A stretch of 8,001 nucleotides of DNA from Solirubrobacterales bacterium (GTDB taxonomy: Bacteria; Actinomycetota; Thermoleophilia; Solirubrobacterales; Solirubrobacteraceae). Under the pieces are notes generated by a model. The model was not told where the DNA came from and ran no database searches. It saw nothing but the letters and a program-made list of their open reading frames with translations. This document shows positions 4,963 through 8,001 of the stretch, piece by piece (within the stretch, counting starts at the first letter, position 1; the number at the start of each line of letters is the position of its first letter). The translations under genes and the position numbers were made by a program. The stretch spans positions 1-8,001 of the forward strand of contig JAATFK010000621.1 in assembly GCA_015655225.1 (NCBI GenBank), written 5' to 3'.

Positions 4963-6345
4963 ATGCACAGGGTCAGGACCGACGACGACGTTCACGCAAC
5001 CTCCTACGCGGCCCGCTGGGTCGACCGGCCGGTGCCGAAGTTCCGTCTCCCGACGCACGGGCTGGAGGCCGACGCCGCCTACCACCTGGTCCACGACGAG
5101 CTGAACCTCGACGGCAACCCGGCCCTCAACCTCGCCTCCTTCGTGACCAGCTGGATGGAGCCGCAGGCGGAGCGGCTGGCGGCCGAGACGCTCGGCAAGA
5201 ACATGATCGACCAGGACGAGTACCCGCAGACCGAGGTGATCCACGAGCGCGTGATCGCGATGATCGGCCGCCTCTTCCACGCGCCGGCCGACGCGAGAAC
5301 GATCGGCACCGCGACGATCGGCTCCTCCGAGGCGATCATGCTCGCCCTCCTCTCGCACCGCACCTCGTGGCGCAACCGCCGCAGAGCCGAGGGCAGACCG
5401 ATCGACAAGCCCAACCTCGTCCTCGGCGCCGACGTCCACACCTGCTGGGAGAAGTTCACTCGCTACTTCGACGTCGAGGCGCGGATCGCCCCGATGAAGC
5501 CCGGCCACTACACGCTCTCGGCGGCCGACGTGGAGTCCCGCGTGGACGAGAACACGATCGCCGTCGGCGCCCTGCTCGGCACCACCTACAGCGGCCAGAT
5601 CGACGACCTCGCCGGGATCGACGAGCTGCTGACGCGGCTGAAGCGGGAGCGCGGCTGGCACGTCCCGCTCCACGTCGACGCCGCCAGCGGCGGCTTCCTC
5701 GCTCCCTTCGTGCGGCCCGAGCTGGCGTGGGACTTCCGCCTCCCGAGCGTCCGCTCGATCAACGTCTCCAACCACAAGTTCGGGCTCGTCTACCCGGGCA
5801 TGGGGACGGTGGTCTTCCGCGACGAGTCCGACCTGCCGGAGGAGCTGGTGTTCCACATCGACTACCTCGGCGGTGACATGCCGAACTACAGCCTCAACTT
5901 CTCCCGCCCCAGCAACACGGTGATCCTCCAGTACTACAACTTCCTGCGTCTTGGCCGGGAGGGATACACCCGCATCGCGCAGGCGATGATCGAGAACGCG
6001 CAGGCGCTTACGCGCGGCCTGGTCGAGACGGGCGCGTTCGTCGCGCTCCACGACGGCGACACCTTCCCGGTCGTGGTGGTGCGCGCGCAGGACCCGAGCG
6101 CGGTCGACGTCTTCGCCGTCTCCGACCAGCTGCGCCGGCGCGGCTGGATCGTCCCCGCCTACCCGATGCGCCCGGACGCGGAGGAGATCAAGGTGCTGCG
6201 GATGGTCGTGAAGGAGAGCTTCAGCCGCGACATGGTCGACATCCTCCTCGGCGACGTCAGACGGGCGCTGGCGAGCGACCACTGCAAGCCGCGCGTCTCC
6301 AGCTCGCCCGACACGCCGAACCCGGCGAGACGGCCGATCTGCTGA
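4963..6345 (+). CDS. gadB: Glutamate decarboxylase (PLP-dependent, GadB type)
   Basis: This 460-residue enzyme converts L-glutamate to GABA and CO2, consuming a cytoplasmic proton. It is close in length to E. coli GadB (466). Family blocks are PKFRLPTHGL (25-34), DELNLDGNPALNLASFVTSWMEP (45-67), NMIDQDEYPQT (80-90), GTATIGSSEAIMLALL (115-130), HVDAASGGFLAPF (237-249; Asp239 should contact the PLP ring nitrogen) and SINVSNHKFGLVYPG (265-279), where Lys272 is the Schiff-base lysine. The end (SDHCKPRV...RRPIC) is unlike the autoinhibitory tail of the E. coli enzyme. The enzyme is cytoplasmic. The start is set by GGAAGG six bases upstream. No GABA antiporter (gadC) or GABA shunt gene lies in the window, so acid resistance versus GABA metabolism cannot be decided. 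It follows a truncated gene stub and converges on the HTH gene. Confidence 0.96.
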   Translation: MHRVRTDDDVHATSYAARWVDRPVPKFRLPTHGLEADAAYHLVHDELNLDGNPALNLASFVTSWMEPQAERLAAETLGKNMIDQDEYPQTEVIHERVIAMIGRLFHAPADARTIGTATIGSSEAIMLALLSHRTSWRNRRRAEGRPIDKPNLVLGADVHTCWEKFTRYFDVEARIAPMKPGHYTLSAADVESRVDENTIAVGALLGTTYSGQIDDLAGIDELLTRLKRERGWHVPLHVDAASGGFLAPFVRPELAWDFRLPSVRSINVSNHKFGLVYPGMGTVVFRDESDLPEELVFHIDYLGGDMPNYSLNFSRPSNTVILQYYNFLRLGREGYTRIAQAMIENAQALTRGLVETGAFVALHDGDTFPVVVVRAQDPSAVDVFAVSDQLRRRGWIVPAYPMRPDAEEIKVLRMVVKESFSRDMVDILLGDVRRALASDHCKPRVSSSPDTPNPARRPIC

Positions 6346-6354
6346 GGAGCCGCC

Positions 6355-6386
6355 GGGCTAGCGCCGCGGCGAGGCGGCGCTGGCTC
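6355..6386. terminator. Hairpin terminator between gadB and the convergent HTH gene
   Basis: Bases 6355-6367 pair with 6374-6386 over 13 positions, two of them G-U, around a six-base loop; the core GCGCCGC/GCGGCGC is perfect. It lies 10 bases beyond the gadB stop and covers the last codons and stop of the minus-strand HTH gene, so it could serve both transcripts. Confidence 0.6.
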
Positions 6387-6627
6387 TGCGCGCGACCTTG
6401 ATCGCGCCGTTGATCGAGTGGGCGACCGGCAGCGCGTCGCGCAGCGCCTCGATCTCGGTGCGGCGGAAGCGCGGCGCGCCGGTGTGGCCGACGTCGCAGG
6501 GGAAGGCGAGCCGCTCCGACCATCTGCGCAGCGCGGCCGGCGGGACGTCGAGCAGCGCCGCTGCCTGCTCCCAGGTCAGGGCGCAGTCACCGTGATCGGC
6601 CTGCCGTGCTGTCACCTCAACACTCAT
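6358..6627 (-). CDS. Small MerR/excisionase-like helix-turn-helix DNA-binding protein
   Basis: This encodes 89 residues. LTWEQAAALLDVPPAALRRWSERL (17-40) is a helix-turn-helix of the MerR/HTH_17 type, and GAPRFRRTEIEALRDALP (50-67) resembles the wing and following helix of that family. A short basic tail (KVARRASAASPRR) ends the protein, with no effector or dimerisation coiled coil as in full MerR regulators. It is therefore probably a stand-alone DNA-binding adaptor or small transcription factor, in the size class of BldC-like proteins and excisionases. I used the ATG at 6627; a TTG one codon upstream is also possible. The promoter at 6636-6664 would start transcription at about 6629, so the mRNA is leaderless or nearly so. 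Dyads in and around that promoter suggest autoregulation. No integrase or recombinase is in the window, which argues against a phage excisionase. Confidence 0.75.
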   Translation of the reverse strand: MSVEVTARQADHGDCALTWEQAAALLDVPPAALRRWSERLAFPCDVGHTGAPRFRRTEIEALRDALPVAHSINGAIKVARRASAASPRR

Positions 6628-6635
6628 CAAACCTC

Positions 6636-6664
6636 ACCGTAACCGATCATCTTGCTGTTTCCAA
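6636..6664 (-). promoter_or_regulatory. Sigma70-like promoter of the HTH gene
   Basis: On the minus strand, TTGGAA (6664-6659), a 17-base spacer and TACGGT (6641-6636) match TTGNNN-N17-TANNNT. The last base of the -10 is eight bases before the A of the ATG at 6627, placing +1 near 6629. This is the only promoter in the window with both hexamers at ideal spacing. GGTGAGG (6638-6632) ends four bases before the ATG but overlaps the -10, so it would not be in the transcript. Confidence 0.65.
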
Positions 6665-6699
6665 GCAATGGTGAACGATCATTTCCTGATTGGTCAGGA
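6644..6699. promoter_or_regulatory. Repeats and dyads around the HTH promoter, possible operators
   Basis: CGATCAT occurs at 6644-6650 (inside the promoter spacer) and again at 6676-6682, 32 bases apart, about three helical turns. TTGCT/AGCAA (6652-6656 with 6664-6668) is a dyad over the -35. TCCTGATTGGTCAGGA (6684-6699) is a perfect 6-bp inverted repeat with a four-base centre. The last could instead be a weak terminator hairpin for the gene ending at 6724. The 6628-6723 gap is visibly AT-richer than its surroundings. Confidence 0.4.
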
Positions 6700-6723
6700 C
6701 ATTGACCTCCGGGCACGTCGGCG

Positions 6724-7401
6724 TCAGGTGACGCGCCGGTGCAGCGGGGTGTGGCGACGCTTGCCGGCGGGCTCGATCAGCTCCATCAGCCGCAGGCAGT
6801 AGACGGTCCGCTGGGCGAGCACCGTCGGGCAGCCGAGCAGCGCCGCCAGCTCCCGCGTGCTGAACGGCTCCTCCGGCAGCGGGGGCAGCGCGGCGAGCAC
6901 GTCGGCGGGCGTGCGCAGCTCGACGCGGTCGAGCACCTCGACCAGCCGGCGCTCGCCGCTGTCGCGGGTGCGGCGCCGCACCCGCACCGGCTCGGGACCG
7001 CGGATGTGGTCCTCGCGGCCGAGCAGCACCTCGAGCGTCAGGTGCGGGTGGGCGAGCAGCGAGGGGAAGGCGACGAGCTTGTCGAACAGGTCGACGACGG
7101 TCGCGCGGCGCGGCGAGCGGCGGGTCGAGAGCACCTCGCCGGACCCGTCGACGCGGATGATCCGCCGCTCCGCCGCGACCGGGTGGACGATCCGCACGCG
7201 GTGGTCGTCGAGCAGCGCGTCGAGCTTCGGGCCGAGCGGGCCGAAGCCGCCGGTCTGCACCTCGACCAGCTCGCCGTCGGCGCGCACGAGGTCGATCACC
7301 CAGCGGCCGACCTTCACCTCCAGGCGGTCGCCGGGCTGCGCGAGCGCCGCCTTGACCGCCGCGTGCAGCGGCCCTTCGCGTAGCACTCCGATGCCCGACA
7401 C
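6724..7401 (-). CDS. Conserved hypothetical: PD-(D/E)XK-like N-terminus with winged-helix-like C-terminus
   Basis: I recognise no named function for this 225-residue soluble protein. The N-terminal part reads PLHAAVKAAL (11-20), LEVKVGRWVIDLVR (27-40), then GELVEVQTGGFGPLGPKLDALL (43-64). An early helix, an acidic residue in one strand (Asp37) and an E-x-Q in the next (Glu47, Gln49) resemble the core of PD-(D/E)XK nucleases, with Gln replacing the usual Lys. DDHRVRIVHPVAAERRIIRV (65-84) continues the alternating strand/helix pattern. The C-terminal part, PADVLAALPPLPEEPFSTRELAALLG then LAQRTVYCLRLMELIEPAGK, looks like a winged helix-turn-helix. It could be a nuclease, or a DNA-binding protein with a degenerate nuclease fold. 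The start is a GTG at 7401 lying eight bases after TACCCT; a second GTG at 7386 is possible. It sits between an MFS exporter and the HTH gene, all on the minus strand. Confidence 0.75.
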   Translation of the reverse strand: MSGIGVLREGPLHAAVKAALAQPGDRLEVKVGRWVIDLVRADGELVEVQTGGFGPLGPKLDALLDDHRVRIVHPVAAERRIIRVDGSGEVLSTRRSPRRATVVDLFDKLVAFPSLLAHPHLTLEVLLGREDHIRGPEPVRVRRRTRDSGERRLVEVLDRVELRTPADVLAALPPLPEEPFSTRELAALLGCPTVLAQRTVYCLRLMELIEPAGKRRHTPLHRRVT

Positions 7402-7428
7402 CGCCGCCCAGGGTAGTCGGGACGGCGG
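7401..7428 (-). terminator. Hairpin after the MFS gene overlapping the next gene's promoter
   Basis: On the minus strand, CCGCCG (7428-7423) and CCC (7421-7419), with a one-base bulge between them, pair with GGGCGGCGG (7409-7401), giving nine GC pairs around a nine-base loop. It lies 14 bases after the MFS stop and could end that transcript. The loop carries the candidate -10 of the following gene, and the last stem base is the G of its GTG. Confidence 0.45.
7410..7415 (-). promoter_or_regulatory. Candidate -10 element TACCCT of the nuclease-like hypothetical gene
   Basis: TACCCT on the minus strand is followed by GGGCGGCG and then the GTG at 7401. The hexamer is identical to those before dinB and the thioredoxin-TPR gene, and the spacing is within two bases of theirs. 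No -35 is apparent. It implies a transcript independent of the MFS gene, starting within a few bases of the start codon. Confidence 0.5.
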
Positions 7429-7441
7429 CGGCCCACCGGGC

Positions 7442-8001
7442 TCAGGCGACCTCGGACAACGCCGCCGCCTCGGACTCGACCAGCGGGTCGCCGGCCCCGA
7501 CCCCGGCCCCCGCCGGCGCCGGTCGCAGCACCGTGACCGCGACGACGATCGCGAGCCCGACGAGCCCGGCGGCGATCAGGAACGCGAGGTGGTAGCCGCC
7601 GACGAGCGAGCTGGCGAGCGAGTGACCCTGCCCCCGCAGCGTGCTCGTCCGCGTGGTCGAGAGCGTCGCGAGGACGGCCAGCCCGACGGCGCCGCCGACC
7701 TGCGCGGTCGTGTTGACGAGCCCGGAGGCGAGGCCCGCGTCGCGCGGCGTCGCGCCCGACATCGAGAGCGTCATCAGCGCCGGGAAGGCCGTCCCGGCGC
7801 CGAGGCCGAGCACGACCATCACCGGCAGCACGTCGGGGAGGTAGTCGCCGTCGACCGGCGCGCGGGCGAACAGCAGCAGCGAGAGGCCGATCAGCGCGAG
7901 GCCGGGCAGCAGCACCGTGCGCGGCCCGAAGCGCGTCTGCAGCCGCTCGGAGAGCTGGAGCGAGCAGGCGCCCATCACGACCGACATCGGGAGGAAGGCG
8001 A
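7442..8001 (-). CDS. DHA2-type (EmrB/QacA) MFS multidrug exporter, C-terminal part
   Basis: The 5' part of this gene lies beyond the right edge of the window; the frame continues through 8001, and AFLP precedes the first in-window Met (7987). The visible 189 or so residues hold the cytoplasmic loop ERLQTRFGPR, then hydrophobic segments VLLPGLALIGLSLLLFA, VLPVMVVLGLGAGTAFPALMTLSM, LASGLVNTTAQVGGAVGLAVLATL and HLAFLIAAGLVGLAIVVAVTVL. They end in a charged tail (PLVESEAAALSEVA). GLGAGTAFPALMTLSM and the D-A-G-L-A-S-G-L-V-N-T-x-x-Q-x-G-G-A-x-G block are hallmarks of 14-helix DHA2 proton-driven drug exporters in the inner membrane. The substrate is unknown. TGA is at 7444-7442. Confidence 0.88.
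   Translation of the reverse strand, partial: AFLPMSVVMGACSLQLSERLQTRFGPRTVLLPGLALIGLSLLLFARAPVDGDYLPDVLPVMVVLGLGAGTAFPALMTLSMSGATPRDAGLASGLVNTTAQVGGAVGLAVLATLSTTRTSTLRGQGHSLASSLVGGYHLAFLIAAGLVGLAIVVAVTVLRPAPAGAGVGAGDPLVESEAAALSEVA

Noticed and set aside
4756..6282. 508-residue minus-strand open frame
   Set aside because: It is antisense to glutamate decarboxylase, with no motif and strongly biased composition.
6358..6627. Phage or integrative-element excisionase
   Set aside because: The protein has the right size and fold, but no integrase, attachment-site repeat or tRNA target is visible nearby.
6701..6710. TTGACC (6703-6708) as a plus-strand -35
   Set aside because: No plus-strand gene follows, and no -10 is present downstream.

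Overview
The window is very GC-rich, with strong G/C bias at third codon positions, actinobacterial-type proteins and GC-rich hairpin terminators lacking a U tract. Together these suggest a high-GC actinobacterium. The protein set (actinobacterial RlpA-type barrel, YbbN-like thioredoxin, MSMEG_1061-type flavoprotein, a conserved nuclease-like/winged-helix hypothetical) would fit Thermoleophilia such as Solirubrobacterales. That assignment rests on family impressions, not on a search. The sequence is gene-dense: no gap exceeds about 150 bases, and I see no tRNA, rRNA, CRISPR array or insertion sequence.

Left part, plus strand: the 3' end of an RlpA-like double-psi beta-barrel protein (3-212), a strong hairpin (224-252), DNA polymerase IV (dinB, 278-1429), and 17 bases later a cytoplasmic DsbA-family protein whose CxxC is reduced to CxxA (1447-2319). 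This unit meets a minus-strand thioredoxin-TPR gene (2411-3151) head-on across a long bidirectional hairpin (2352-2390). Centre, plus strand: an alpha/beta hydrolase (3207-4046) divergent from the thioredoxin gene, a PPOX-type FMN flavoprotein (4170-4814), a 33-codon stub resembling the start of a DUF3052-type gene (4811-4912), and a full-length glutamate decarboxylase (4963-6345).

Right part, minus strand: a small MerR/excisionase-like DNA-binding protein (6358-6627) with a clear promoter inside a dyad-rich, AT-richer gap; a conserved hypothetical with a PD-(D/E)XK-like N-terminus and winged-helix-like C-terminus (6724-7401); and the C-terminal part of a DHA2-type MFS drug exporter (7442 to the window edge).

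The genes do not form one pathway. The loose theme is housekeeping and stress response: translesion synthesis, thiol redox and protein folding, proton-consuming decarboxylation, efflux. The most unusual signal is regulatory. The same hexamer TACCCT lies 6-8 bases before the start codons of three unrelated genes (dinB, thioredoxin-TPR, nuclease-like hypothetical), and TACGGT lies similarly before the HTH gene; this is what leaderless transcription would look like. The best candidate for new biology among the proteins is the nuclease-like/winged-helix hypothetical, but nothing here amounts to a clearly recognisable new multi-gene system.
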